A stretch of 64,000 bases of DNA, taken from NCBI RefSeq assembly GCF_017893945.1, contig NZ_CP054257.1, positions 1,798,001-1,862,000 of the forward strand, in the 5' to 3' direction. The position numbers and the translations under genes were made by a program. Of the stretch, positions 31,207-40,345 are shown in pieces (position 1 is the stretch's first letter; each line of letters starts with the position of its first letter). The notes under the pieces were generated by a model. It saw only the letters and a program-made list of their open reading frames with translations, did not search any database and was not told the DNA's origin. This DNA is from Treponema parvum (GTDB lineage: Bacteria > Spirochaetota > Spirochaetia > Treponematales > Treponemataceae).

Positions 31207-32910
31207 CTAAGCTACTATATTTACCGAATAGTCAATACCGTATTCCCGCTGCACTTCGGGCGCCGCCGAAGAAACTTCCGCATAGTCGCCGTATATCTTA
31301 TCCGAAATATCCTGCATATGCTTTTGGCCGCCCTGCCCTCCGCCCGAATTTCCTCCGGCGTTATGATTTGCCATTGAAAGATCGAACGAAGCCGATTCAA
31401 ACCCGCTCTGCATAAAGGCGTTTTTTAACGCTTGGATATTGCCTTCAAACGCCGCCATCGCTTCGCGTGAATTCACGGTTATGTGACCCGTAATTATCTT
31501 ATCGGCCAATTCAAGATTTATCTTAACGTTTCCTAAAGATTCCGGATGAAGGACCATGGAGATATTTCCGAAGTTATTGTCTTTTAAAACTATGGAACCT
31601 GCGCGGGCAAATTCAGCCGCCTTATCCTGAATAAGATTTGAAAGCATCGATTGGAAATTCGAATTTACGCTTCCGGCCGGCGAGCTTCTATCAGTTAACA
31701 TGTTCGGGTTTATTTGATTTTGATTAAGATCGAACGTAAACTGCATATTACTGCCGTCAAAACGCGTTTGAGTTTTAAAAGCGGCGGCGAAGGAATTTTT
31801 ATCCGAGGCCGATCTTCCCTCGGACACATCCTGCGTTTCCGCCAAAGAGCGCAAATCCGTAACTTCAAAGGCAAGTTTATCGCCCAAGACGATCGTCTTT
31901 TTGCGGGAATTGCCTTTGACGTCCGTAACGTCGTCAGACGCGTCTTTTCCGGCGAGTCGCGCCTTTGAGGCATTTTTCAAAGCCGCTCCCGAAGCCTTTA
32001 CAGCGTCCAGTCCGATTCCTATAAGAGCGGATTCATTATCCGAAATTTCTTTTGATTTTTTTCCTAGGCCGAACGAATCTTTTTCGCCGATTTTTTTACC
32101 CGAAGTTCCCGTTTTTTTAGGCGCCGCGCCTTCGGCCAAGGACATTTCATCCGCATCTTCAGTTTGAAAAGGTATTTTAGCGCTTGCATCTTCGGCGGCA
32201 AGTTCTACGGATTTAGAACCTTTAAGACGTGAATAAACGGCTCCTTCCTTTGTGCGTCCGGCATCCGCCGCGCCGGAGTCTTCGACGGCACCGGCTTCTT
32301 CGCCTGCGGCACCGCCTTTTTTTAGAGCCGTTCTTTCTGAAATTTCAGCCTTATCGGTGGCTTTCTGCATTTCCGTGTCTTTGCCGGCAGCGTCTTCCCG
32401 CTCGGCGGCTGCAGCTTTCTCGGCTTTAGCATCGCTCGAAATGTTCGAACTTCTTGAAACGCTTGAGCCGCCCGCACTGTTCCCACCGTCTTCCGCCGCC
32501 GCATTTTTTACGCCGATTGAATTTTCCGCCGCATTTTTTACGCCGATTGAATTTTCCGCCGCACTGCCTGCCGCCGAAACTCCGCCAGTCAAAGTCCTTC
32601 CCGAAACAAATTCCATCTGACTGCCCGAAAAGCCGCCTCTGCCGGCAGGGTCGGAAGAAATTGCGGAATTACTCATACCGGCAAGAAATACGGCTCCGGC
32701 CGACTTTATCATTCCCTGAGCGCTTTCTTTTTGATTGAGTAAAGAACCGGAAAAACCGCCCTGAGAAGAAGACCCGACAAAGCTCGATCCGGACGTTTCC
32801 GCTTTAAGTAAATTTAAAAAAGAAGACGGCGAATGGGAAGGGGCGTGAGACTGTTTTGCAAACGGATTTTGCAGGTTTTGATTGTCAAACGAAACGTTGA
32901 CAGTCTGCAT
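31207..32910 (-). CDS. fliK: Flagellar hook-length control protein FliK-like
   Basis: FliK measures hook length and triggers the export switch. The 567 residues have a long Ser/Gly/Ala/Lys-rich disordered first half, which includes two copies of the repeat AAENSIGVKN near residue 130. The C-terminal FliK domain (about 420-520) has the segment ISMVLHPESLGNVKINLEL. This layout is that of spirochete FliK (called Tap1 in T. pallidum). The ATG at 32910 is preceded by GGAGGTGG; an in-frame ATG at 32925 overlaps that site and is rejected. It lies between flbB and flgD. Confidence 0.9.
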   Translation of the reverse strand: MQTVNVSFDNQNLQNPFAKQSHAPSHSPSSFLNLLKAETSGSSFVGSSSQGGFSGSLLNQKESAQGMIKSAGAVFLAGMSNSAISSDPAGRGGFSGSQMEFVSGRTLTGGVSAAGSAAENSIGVKNAAENSIGVKNAAAEDGGNSAGGSSVSRSSNISSDAKAEKAAAAEREDAAGKDTEMQKATDKAEISERTALKKGGAAGEEAGAVEDSGAADAGRTKEGAVYSRLKGSKSVELAAEDASAKIPFQTEDADEMSLAEGAAPKKTGTSGKKIGEKDSFGLGKKSKEISDNESALIGIGLDAVKASGAALKNASKARLAGKDASDDVTDVKGNSRKKTIVLGDKLAFEVTDLRSLAETQDVSEGRSASDKNSFAAAFKTQTRFDGSNMQFTFDLNQNQINPNMLTDRSSPAGSVNSNFQSMLSNLIQDKAAEFARAGSIVLKDNNFGNISMVLHPESLGNVKINLELADKIITGHITVNSREAMAAFEGNIQALKNAFMQSGFESASFDLSMANHNAGGNSGGGQGGQKHMQDISDKIYGDYAEVSSAAPEVQREYGIDYSVNIVA

Positions 32911-32960
32911 AAGTTCCACCTCCAATGTTAAAACATCGGAAATACGGCAGAACCTGTCGC

Positions 32961-33593
32961 CTAGTTCAACGATTCGGGTTTATTGACCATCTTACGCTGG
33001 ATCTCGGCCGCACGCGCCGCCGGCATAAGGGAAAGCCAATAAGAAACCATAGAACTTGAACCGCTCGCTCTGGCCTGCTCTTCGACTTTGCGAAGAACGT
33101 CTATGACTGTTTGGTCGTCCATTGCAAGCAAAATGTTCACCGCGTTTTGCGGCGCCATTCCGGTCAAATTCTGCGAAATTTGCACGATGTTTACATTCTT
33201 ATCATCGTACTTTTTTACAACATTGTTGAATGTTTTTTCCCTTTCTTCTTGAGTTTTTATTCTTTCTTCGAGTTCCTGGGCTATTTGGCGGTTGTGCTGT
33301 TCCGCCGCCGCAAGATCCTCGTCGCGTTTATCAAGTTCCTGCTTGTAAATATTCAGAGCTTCGCGCTGCCTGTCGAGTCTGTCCTGATCGAGATCCGCAG
33401 TTAAAGGATGCGATGATGTTGAAGAAAGCGAAGTTTGAGGCTCTCTTCCCAAAAGTCGGTACACAGGCGAAAAAAAGGTTTTTGCGTGAATTACGCCCAG
33501 GTAATCGAACCACAAAAGGCCGCCCAAAATAAGTATGATGATTAAAAATAAAAGTACTATGGATTTTCCCAAGCCGGAACCGTGTCGTGCCAC
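32961..33593 (-). CDS. flbB: Flagellar collar protein FlbB
   Basis: FlbB is the base protein of the spirochete-specific flagellar collar and is needed for assembly and orientation of periplasmic flagella. The 210 residues have one N-terminal membrane segment (about 12-30), a coiled coil (about 75-125, many Gln/Glu/Arg heptads) and a C-terminal MgtE-N-like domain (NLTGMAPQNAVNILLAMDDQ). This is the FlbB domain order. GTG start at 33593 with GGGGAG in front. First gene of the four-gene operon; it is separated from fliJ and the rest of the fla cluster, which is not in the window. Confidence 0.85.
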   Translation of the reverse strand: MARHGSGLGKSIVLLFLIIILILGGLLWFDYLGVIHAKTFFSPVYRLLGREPQTSLSSTSSHPLTADLDQDRLDRQREALNIYKQELDKRDEDLAAAEQHNRQIAQELEERIKTQEEREKTFNNVVKKYDDKNVNIVQISQNLTGMAPQNAVNILLAMDDQTVIDVLRKVEEQARASGSSSMVSYWLSLMPAARAAEIQRKMVNKPESLN

Positions 33594-33793
33594 GTTTTCT
33601 CCCCGTATTATCGATTAATGTTTAAATAATATACCATAATTGAAGCATGCGCAATAATAGGATCAAAAAGGCACAAAAAGTATTCAAGAAAAGCGAACCG
33701 ACGATGTTCTCGGCGCAAGATGCACGGGCACGGGGAATGCTTTTAAAAAAGTAAAACGGCGGAACGCAGGACGGCAAAAGCGACGCGGAGCCG

Positions 33794-33822
33794 TTGTCAC
33801 GCACTCTCATTGTATATATAAT
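33794..33822 (+). promoter_or_regulatory. Promoter of thiBPQ
   Basis: TTGTCA and TATAAT are exactly 17 bases apart; the predicted start near 33829 lies just before the TPP riboswitch. Confidence 0.7.
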
Positions 33823-33830
33823 AACAAGCA

Positions 33831-33937
33831 TATCGGGGTGTGATCCTTGCGGAAAATCTTTTCGCGGATCTCTGAGATTATACCCGAGGGCGCCGTACGG
33901 CTGCCCCAACCTGATCCGGATAATACCGGCGGAGGTA
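33831..33937 (+). promoter_or_regulatory. TPP riboswitch (THI element)
   Basis: Contains the conserved CGGGGTG, CTGAGATTATACCCG, AACCTGATC and GGATAATACCGGCGGAGGTA segments of the thiamine pyrophosphate aptamer in the right order. The GGAGGT at its 3' end is also the ribosome binding site of thiB four bases before the ATG. TPP binding would therefore hide it directly (translational control). No terminator follows. Confidence 0.95.
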
Positions 33938-33940
33938 GAT

Positions 33941-34972
33941 ATGAAGAAAATTCTTTATACCTTTATCCTTTTATCTTTAATCAACTTATCACTTACGGCA
34001 GGCGGAAGATCCGAAACGGATCAAACCAAGAGCGGCTCTTCTCAAAGGCAAAAAGAGGTCGTAGTCTATACATACGACTCCTTTGTTTCCGACTGGGGAG
34101 CGGGGCCTGAAATCACAAAAAGGTTCGAGCAAAAAACGGGACTTAAACTTTCGCTTGTTTCAGTCGGCGACGGGGCGCAGATTCTCTCGCGCGCAATTCT
34201 CGAAAAGAACGATCCGCAGGCGGACGTTCTGCTTGGAATAGACAATAACCAAACCGATGCGGCGCGAAAGGCTAAAATCTTAAGCGCGTACAAGCCTTCG
34301 GGCGCGGAAGAAATTCCTTCGGAGCTTCTTTTGACGAGCGACTATATTTTGACCCCGTTCGATTGGAGCTATTTTGCCCTGATTTACGACACACAGTCAA
34401 AAGTCCCCGCGCCAAAATCTCTTGAAGATCTTACTAGGCCTGAATACTCTAAAAAACTCATCCTGATGGATCCGAGAATGTCCACTCCGGGGCTCGGCTT
34501 TGCGGCGTGGACCATAGCCGTTTTTAAAGACAAGTATCTTGACTTCTGGAAGCAGCTCAAGCCTTCGATTTTGACAATGGCTCCCGGATGGGATGCGGGA
34601 TACGGACTTTTTACGCACGGAGAAGCTCCTCTCGTAGTGAGCTACACGACAAGCCCCGCTTATCACGTTGAATATGACAAGACAGACCGATACAAGGCAC
34701 TGATATTTAGCGAAGGCCACATAATGCAGATAGAAGGAGCGGGCGTCGTAAAAGGGGCGCAAAACGAGCAGGGCGCAAAAGCCTTTATGGATTTTTTGAT
34801 CTCTAAAGACGCCCAAAGCATAATCCCTCTCACCCAGTGGATGTATCCGGTAAACAAAAATACGGTTCTTCCGGATTGCTATAAGGCGGCTCCGCAAGCG
34901 GATAAAAAACTTTCCGTAGACAGCGCAAGCCTCGGCGCGGCCGTCGAAAAAATAATGGCCGCCGTTCAATGA
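33941..34972 (+). CDS. thiB: Thiamine ABC transporter substrate-binding protein
   Basis: ThiB (TbpA) binds thiamine and its phosphates in the periplasm. The 343 residues have a signal peptide (about 1-22), then VVVYTYDSFVSDWGAGPEI, the family signature. ADVLLGIDNNQT, FDWSYFALIYD, MDPRMSTPGLGF and the late TQWMYPVNKN segment complete the pattern. The cleavage region TAGG lacks a lipobox Cys, so it may be soluble or anchored otherwise. The ATG at 33941 is chosen because the riboswitch and GGAGG lie just before it. First gene of thiBPQ, as in T. pallidum. Confidence 0.96.
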   Translation: MKKILYTFILLSLINLSLTAGGRSETDQTKSGSSQRQKEVVVYTYDSFVSDWGAGPEITKRFEQKTGLKLSLVSVGDGAQILSRAILEKNDPQADVLLGIDNNQTDAARKAKILSAYKPSGAEEIPSELLLTSDYILTPFDWSYFALIYDTQSKVPAPKSLEDLTRPEYSKKLILMDPRMSTPGLGFAAWTIAVFKDKYLDFWKQLKPSILTMAPGWDAGYGLFTHGEAPLVVSYTTSPAYHVEYDKTDRYKALIFSEGHIMQIEGAGVVKGAQNEQGAKAFMDFLISKDAQSIIPLTQWMYPVNKNTVLPDCYKAAPQADKKLSVDSASLGAAVEKIMAAVQ

Positions 34973-34993
34973 TGATCCAGCGATGATTCAGTG

Positions 34994-36679
34994 ATGAAAA
35001 AAACAGCAGGGCCTAAGTATTTGCCGGCAAAAACTGTTTTATACACGGCGTGCGCATGTACGGCCTTGCTTTGCACTGCAATTTTGACAGCGGCGTTCGT
35101 CATTCCTTTTATTGCTGCAATCGCGCCCGCTTTCACAAGCGTTCATGAAGAAGAATCTCAATACGCTTTTTTTTCGGTGATAAAACCGGCTTTTTTTACC
35201 GTGCGTTTGGCTTTTTTTTCAACGGCGCTTGCAGTTGCGGTCGGGCTTCCGGCCGCATATCTTATTGCAAACAAAAAATTTTTAGGGCGCAGCTTTTTAG
35301 AATCGCTTTCGGCAATCCCGCTGTGTTTTCCTCCTCTGTTGGTAGCGCTGGGCTATGTGAGCGCGTTCGGAATGCAGGGATCTGTAAATAAGGCTTTAAT
35401 GAAAATATTCAATTTAGAGCTGCCGCCCATAACTTTTTTGTATTCCTTTGCCGGCATCATACTGGTTCAGGGATTTTACAATTTTCCGATCGTAATGAAG
35501 ACCGTGGGAGATTCTTGGAAAAGGATCCCCAAGGAAATGCAGGAAGCCGCAAAAATGCTGGGCGCAAAAAAATTCTGCATTTTCAGAACGGTAACGATAT
35601 TTCAATTGCTGCCGTCCCTTGCCGCTTCTTCGCTGATCGTATTTTTATTTTGCTTTTTCAGCTTTATCATAGTTTTACTGTTCGGTACCGTAGGAAGCGC
35701 TACGCTCGAAGTGGAAATCTATCAGGCCGCCCGCTCCACCCTTAATTTTCACAAGGCGTCCGTGCTTTCTCTTTTGGAAACGGCTATCGCAGTGTCGGTT
35801 ATCGCGCTCCATGCAAAGGCTGAAAAACTTTCGCAAAAAAACACGGGAATAAGTTTTTCAAACGATGAGAGCGGCAAAGACGACAAAAACGGCGAAAGTT
35901 TTTTAAAAAATTCGCCTCTTTCGGAAAAAATACCGGCCGCTTTTGTGATTTCGCTGATCGCAGTCTTTTTTCTTTTGCCTCTTTTTATGCTTGCGGTCAA
36001 CGCTTTTTCCGGCAACGCGGAACAACGCGCCGTAAGGTATATGAATTTCACTTTTGCGAATTTTATAAAAATATTCTCGCAAAAATCGTTTTATGTTTCG
36101 GTAACTCACACGTTTCAAACGGCTTTTTCTACGGCCGTTTTGTGTACGGCGGCGGGAACGGCATATTCCTTTGCCTTAAAAAGATTTTCAAATCCAAAAA
36201 CGATATTTCGTATCGTTCCGCTGCTCCCCATGGCGGTTTCGTCGATCGTAACCGGATTCGGAATGACGCAATTTATAAGGCGGGGTTCCCCGCTGACGCT
36301 GATCCTTGCCCAGTCCGCGTTATACTGGCCGTTCGCCTTCAGACAGATAATGCACGGAGCCGACAGAATCCCAAAAGAAATTCAAGAAGCGTCGGTTCTT
36401 TTGACTTCAAGGCGGTTTGACAGGTGTTTTTCCGTAATGCTGCCGTTGTGTAAAACAAATATGATAGGCGCGTTCGGTTTTTGTTTTGCAATGAGCGCGG
36501 GAGACGCCTCCCTGCCGCTTATCTTGGCGATTCCGCGTTATGATACGCTTTCGCTTTTTACATACAGGCTTGCAAGCTCGTACCGCTTTGACGACGCCTG
36601 CGCATGCGGATGCATTCTGGCTCTTCTTACGGCCGGAGTCTTTTATTTAAGTTCAAAATTTTCGGAAAAAAACCTATGA
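34994..36679 (+). CDS. thiP: Thiamine ABC transporter permease
   Basis: ThiP forms the membrane channel of the thiamine importer. The 561 residues contain two copies of the binding-protein-dependent permease domain. The EAA loops are KEMQEAAKMLGAKKF (about 180) and KEIQEASVLLTSRRF (about 460), each followed by hydrophobic helices. About 12 membrane segments are visible. I favour the ATG at 34994 (a GTG at 34991 is in frame). There is no strong site upstream; the start lies 21 bases after thiB and coupling is likely. The stop overlaps thiQ by four bases. Confidence 0.95.
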   Translation: MKKTAGPKYLPAKTVLYTACACTALLCTAILTAAFVIPFIAAIAPAFTSVHEEESQYAFFSVIKPAFFTVRLAFFSTALAVAVGLPAAYLIANKKFLGRSFLESLSAIPLCFPPLLVALGYVSAFGMQGSVNKALMKIFNLELPPITFLYSFAGIILVQGFYNFPIVMKTVGDSWKRIPKEMQEAAKMLGAKKFCIFRTVTIFQLLPSLAASSLIVFLFCFFSFIIVLLFGTVGSATLEVEIYQAARSTLNFHKASVLSLLETAIAVSVIALHAKAEKLSQKNTGISFSNDESGKDDKNGESFLKNSPLSEKIPAAFVISLIAVFFLLPLFMLAVNAFSGNAEQRAVRYMNFTFANFIKIFSQKSFYVSVTHTFQTAFSTAVLCTAAGTAYSFALKRFSNPKTIFRIVPLLPMAVSSIVTGFGMTQFIRRGSPLTLILAQSALYWPFAFRQIMHGADRIPKEIQEASVLLTSRRFDRCFSVMLPLCKTNMIGAFGFCFAMSAGDASLPLILAIPRYDTLSLFTYRLASSYRFDDACACGCILALLTAGVFYLSSKFSEKNL

Positions 36680-37491
36680 GCTATCTTGAAATTTCTCATC
36701 TTGTAAAAACTTGGAACGACGGTAAAAAAAATAAGTTTTTTCTGAAGCGGCCGCATGAAAGCGGAGCGGGACAAAAGGAGCGTCAAGATTTTTCGATAGA
36801 TTTTTCATGTTCGCTTGAAAAAGGCTTGATTTTGGGAATTGCAGGGCAATCGGGCAGCGGAAAGTCTACTGTGCTGCGGCTCATAAGCGGACTTTTGGAA
36901 AGCGACGACAGCCGCATACGGGTGGACGGCGGCAAAGAGTTTACCGAAAAACCCAAGATTTTACTTGACGGCAAGGACATTTCAAAACTTCCGCCTGCCA
37001 AACGCGGAATAGGCATGGTCTTTCAAACTCCCGCGCTTTTTCCTCACCTGAGAGTGGACGATAACGTCGCATACGGGTTACGCTACGGGGAGGTCTCATC
37101 CGAAGTTCGACTTTCAAAAAAAGAAGCAAGAAAATACGCCGCCGAATACCTCGACAAATTCAACATGAAAGACCTGGCCGAACGCTTTCCCGATTCTCTT
37201 TCGGGCGGAGAAGCCCAGCGCGTAAGCCTCGCCCGCACGCTTATCATGAACCCTTCTCTCATCCTGTTTGACGAGCCGTTTTCCGCCTTGGACGCGCCCC
37301 TTCGCAAAAAACTGGCAAAAGAGATAAAGCAGCTTCAAAACAAGACAGGCTTTACCGGCATTCTTGTAACCCACGATATAAACGAAATAAAAGCTATGTG
37401 CGACGCAGTTACGGTGCTTTACAGGGGAAGGCAAATTTGGACGGGAGATCCTAAAGATTTTTGCGAAGAACTCTTGCTCGGCGGTTCATAA
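36676..37491 (+). CDS. thiQ: Thiamine ABC transporter ATP-binding protein
   Basis: ThiQ hydrolyses ATP to power ThiBP. The 271 residues show Walker A GQSGSGKST, the Q-loop GMVFQTPALFPHL, the signature LSGGEAQRVSLAR, Walker B LILFDEPFSALD and the switch His in VTHDINE. An insertion of about 20 basic residues near 20-35 (KNKFFLKRPHESG) precedes Walker A. The ATG at 36676 overlaps the thiP stop as ATGA, so translation is coupled. Last gene of the riboswitch operon. Confidence 0.96.
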   Translation: MSYLEISHLVKTWNDGKKNKFFLKRPHESGAGQKERQDFSIDFSCSLEKGLILGIAGQSGSGKSTVLRLISGLLESDDSRIRVDGGKEFTEKPKILLDGKDISKLPPAKRGIGMVFQTPALFPHLRVDDNVAYGLRYGEVSSEVRLSKKEARKYAAEYLDKFNMKDLAERFPDSLSGGEAQRVSLARTLIMNPSLILFDEPFSALDAPLRKKLAKEIKQLQNKTGFTGILVTHDINEIKAMCDAVTVLYRGRQIWTGDPKDFCEELLLGGS

Positions 37492-37571
37492 AGTTTATAA
37501 GGCTCACAGGGCCGCCCACAGTTTCAGCTTTGGGAGATTCCGCAATTTTCCGCCGCCGCAGGGAAACGCTA

Positions 37572-37898
37572 TCACGGCTTGCCGCAATCATTCGCCCATC
37601 CGTCGATCTTCCTGCCGATTTTTTCGATCAGGGCGATAATCTCATCTTTTTTGCTTTCGGTATAAAACGAAGCCTTGGCGTTTAATTTTGCCGCGAGCGG
37701 AACAAGCGATGAAATTTTTTCCATATCGACGCTTTCCGCGTCATATTCCAAAAGCACGCTGCCCGTCCTTTCATTGTATGAAACGGAGAGGATCTTCCCC
37801 AGCTTTGCGGCAACGTCCACAGCCGCTTGCCTTATGTCGTCATCGCGCAATATACGGTCGCGAAGCCGTATTCGGCCGGGGAAATAATTGATCTGCAT
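37572..37898 (-). CDS. HMA2-like small protein linked to the P-type ATPase
   Basis: 108 residues. The pattern resembles the HMA_2-type domain: MQINYFPGRIRLRDRIL at the start, a ferredoxin-like beta-alpha-beta layout and SVSYNERTGSVLLEYD. It lacks the CxxC metal site of classical HMA domains. The opening IxYFPGRIRLR matches the HSLPGRIRVGY start of the adjacent ATPase, so the two share a domain. It is the third gene of the triad, starting four bases after the ATPase stop. A role in metal handling by the ATPase is inference. Confidence 0.75.
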   Translation of the reverse strand: MQINYFPGRIRLRDRILRDDDIRQAAVDVAAKLGKILSVSYNERTGSVLLEYDAESVDMEKISSLVPLAAKLNAKASFYTESKKDEIIALIEKIGRKIDGWANDCGKP

Positions 37899-37902
37899 AG
37901 CT

Positions 37903-39999
37903 TTAGCGGTTACCGAGCAGCGATTTTGCCGCAACCGCGCTGAACAAAACCGTTGAAAGATTGTGAAGCACTGCGGCAAGGGCGGGACTTAAAATTCCTG
38001 CCAATCCGGCCATAATCAAAACGGAATTCACCGCAACGATGCCGCGGTTATTGCGGTCGATCTTTTCAAGAAGCCTTTGCCCCAAAACACGCGTAGTCAG
38101 CAGATCCGAAAGTCCGTTTTCCGAAGATAAAACTATGTCGGCCGTCGCGCTTGTAATATCGGCGCAGTCGCCCATAGCGACTCCTATATCGGCAGTTGCA
38201 AGTGCGGGAGCGTCGTTTATTCCGTCCCCTATCATAAGAACCTTGTGCCCAGCCTCTTTTTGCTTTTTTATGTATGAAACCTTATCTTCAGGCAGAGCCC
38301 TAAAAATATAAAAGTCGATTTTTGCGGCTTTCGCGGCGGTTTTTGCGGCTCCCTCGTCGTCTCCGGTTATCATCGCGCACGTAGTAACCCCGTTTTCATG
38401 CAAAAGCTCTATTATGCGTTCGGCGTCCTTACGCACAGGATCCGTAACGGCCAAAACACCAAGCAGCTGTCCGTCTTCCGCAAGATACAAAAGAGACTCT
38501 CCCCTGTCGACGGCCTCTTTTTGAATACGCTCCATATTCTCAGGTACGGCTACGCGCTCGTCTTCAAAGACAAAATGTCTGCTTCCTATGATAAGTTTTT
38601 TTCCGTCCATAGTCGTAGCGATGCCGTGGGCAACCACGTATTCCACCTTGGCGTGCCTTTCACGGTGCTTGAGTTTCCTGTCGGCGGCAGCCTGAACTAT
38701 AGCGCGCGAAACAGGATGAATAAAATGCTCTTCAAGGCAAGCCGCAATCGTGAGCACCTGACTTTCAGTAAGATTTCCGAACGGAATTACTCGGGACAAC
38801 TTAGGTACGGCCGCGGTCAAAGTTCCGGTTTTGTCGAATACTACGGTATCGGCGTGCGACGCTTCTTCAAGAAATTTGCCGCCTTTTACCAAAATACCGT
38901 GTTCGGAAGCCTCCTTCATGGCGCTTAAAACGGCGATCGGAGAAGCAAGTTTCATCGCGCATGAATAGTCCACCATAAGAGTGGCCATAACCTTTGTAAT
39001 ATCGCGCGTCGCAACAAATACCAGCAGCGAAAGCAAAAAATTATACTTTACAAGAGTGTTCGCAAGATTCTCGGAGCGAATCTGAGAAGATACTTTAAGC
39101 GATTGCGACGAATCGATCATCGCGAGTATGTTTTGAACCTTTGTTTGACTTCCGACTGCGCGTACTCGGATAAAAAGTTCCCCTTCCTGAACTATAGTTC
39201 CTGCAAAAACCGATTGTCTTTCTCTTTTTTCCACCGCTAAGGGTTCGCCGGTGATTGAAGCCTGATTTATCAACGCTTCACCTTTTATAACATCGCCGTC
39301 GGCGGGAATAACCGCGCCCGTGCGCACTGCAACCGTATCTCCCGTTTTAAGCATATAAAGCGGGACGGATCTTTCCGTATCCCCTTCTACGAGCCGGACT
39401 TGCTCGTGTTCGTTAAGCATAGTATGGGCAAGATTATCGTACGATCTTTTTTTTGTAAAAGTTTCAATGGCTTCCCCTACGTTAAGAAGAAAATTGATAT
39501 TGGAAGCGGTATTCATGTCACCGTTTACGGCCGCCATAGTGATGGCCGTTGCGTCAAGAACAGAGGTGTTAAAAATATCGCCGCGCGCAACATGGCTCAT
39601 GCCTTTAAATATTCTGGGTAAAAAGGCTGCGACGTTTAAAATAAGCCGTATTGAAGGAGGAAAAAGCCTGCGTATATAATGGTTTGCCGTCATTGCAAAA
39701 AGCGCGCCCCAAAGGCCGTGATCTTTAACGGGCTCTTCCACAGAAGAAAGCATTTCTTCGTCACAGAGATATTTGTCCGAAAGCGCCGCAAAAAGAGCTT
39801 CTATTTTCTTTTGGGACAAAACCGATTCGTCATAATAAATAAGGAACGCGGCGGTAACACAATTGACCGTCACCTTTATCATTCCTTCCTGCACGCAGAG
39901 CAGCTGCCGAGCCAAAGCCGCCTGATGCGAAGAAATTTCATCCTTGTTGTATCCTACCCTGATACGTCCCGGAAGAGAATGTTTAATATAAAAATTCAT
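37903..39999 (-). CDS. P1B-type heavy-metal ATPase with SCxxK membrane motif
   Basis: P-type ATPases of this group pump transition metals across the inner membrane. The 698 residues carry an N-terminal HMA2-like domain without CxxC, the phosphorylation motif FDKTGTLT, GEPLAVEKR (actuator TGEP), the HP dipeptide (EEHFIHPVSR) and MIGDGINDAPALATADIG. In the metal-path helix the usual CPC is replaced by DYSCAMKLASP. This form is seen in a clade whose substrate I do not know (Mn, Fe or Zn export have been suggested for relatives). It is flanked by the DUF6110-like gene upstream and the HMA2-like gene downstream. Confidence 0.9.
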   Translation of the reverse strand: MNFYIKHSLPGRIRVGYNKDEISSHQAALARQLLCVQEGMIKVTVNCVTAAFLIYYDESVLSQKKIEALFAALSDKYLCDEEMLSSVEEPVKDHGLWGALFAMTANHYIRRLFPPSIRLILNVAAFLPRIFKGMSHVARGDIFNTSVLDATAITMAAVNGDMNTASNINFLLNVGEAIETFTKKRSYDNLAHTMLNEHEQVRLVEGDTERSVPLYMLKTGDTVAVRTGAVIPADGDVIKGEALINQASITGEPLAVEKRERQSVFAGTIVQEGELFIRVRAVGSQTKVQNILAMIDSSQSLKVSSQIRSENLANTLVKYNFLLSLLVFVATRDITKVMATLMVDYSCAMKLASPIAVLSAMKEASEHGILVKGGKFLEEASHADTVVFDKTGTLTAAVPKLSRVIPFGNLTESQVLTIAACLEEHFIHPVSRAIVQAAADRKLKHRERHAKVEYVVAHGIATTMDGKKLIIGSRHFVFEDERVAVPENMERIQKEAVDRGESLLYLAEDGQLLGVLAVTDPVRKDAERIIELLHENGVTTCAMITGDDEGAAKTAAKAAKIDFYIFRALPEDKVSYIKKQKEAGHKVLMIGDGINDAPALATADIGVAMGDCADITSATADIVLSSENGLSDLLTTRVLGQRLLEKIDRNNRGIVAVNSVLIMAGLAGILSPALAAVLHNLSTVLFSAVAAKSLLGNR

Positions 40000-40005
40000 G
40001 AAGGA

Positions 40006-40224
40006 TCAGTTCTTTTTTGCAGCGGTCTTTTTTGAAACTTTTTCGGCCGCTACATCTTCGGCGTCTTCTTTTACGGATTCAAGAAACTCAAAGGCTTCCT
40101 CTTTTAACTGAAGACCTGCCGCAGCAACTTTTGCAACTCCCTTTCTAAAAGTGCTTGTTTTAATGAGAGACGCAGCAGCGGCCCCTACCAAAACTCCGAT
40201 CAAAAAATTTTTTCCTATTGTCAT
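40006..40224 (-). CDS. DUF6110-like small membrane protein
   Basis: 72 residues from the ATG at 40224, with GGGAG five bases upstream. An N-terminal hydrophobic segment (KNFLIGVLVGAAAASLI) is followed by a helix (KVAAAGLQLKEEAFEFLESVKEDAEDV) and a Lys-rich tail. It resembles the small DUF6110 proteins that accompany P-type ATPases of this class; I hold the family name moderately. It ends six bases before the ATPase gene starts and is probably a regulatory or stability partner. Confidence 0.7.
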   Translation of the reverse strand: MTIGKNFLIGVLVGAAAASLIKTSTFRKGVAKVAAAGLQLKEEAFEFLESVKEDAEDVAAEKVSKKTAAKKN

Positions 40225-40274
40225 AATAACTCCCATAAAAAGCAACGGCCGTTCAGACCTTGTTTTTTTATAAT

Positions 40275-40310
40275 TTCAGGGCGGCTTTTGCCGCACACGG
40301 ATGTGCGACC
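40275..40310. repeat. GGGCGGC / GGATGTGCG intergenic repeat (copy 1)
   Basis: A double hairpin: GCGGC-TTTT-GCCGC next to CGCACA / TGTGCG on the minus strand. A related copy lies at 42306-42340. Both sit upstream of minus-strand genes. It occupies the 315-base gap 40225-40539, which also holds a hairpin at 40324-40345 and no gene. Confidence 0.55.
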
Positions 40311-40323
40311 CACAATCAAGGCT

Positions 40324-40345
40324 GACAGTTTTTGAAAAAAACTGT
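40324..40345. other. A/T-rich hairpin in the GH3-ATPase gap
   Basis: ACAGTTTTT pairs with AAAAACTGT around a short loop. Possibly a terminator for GH3 (minus strand), but about 200 bases downstream of its stop. Confidence 0.35.
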
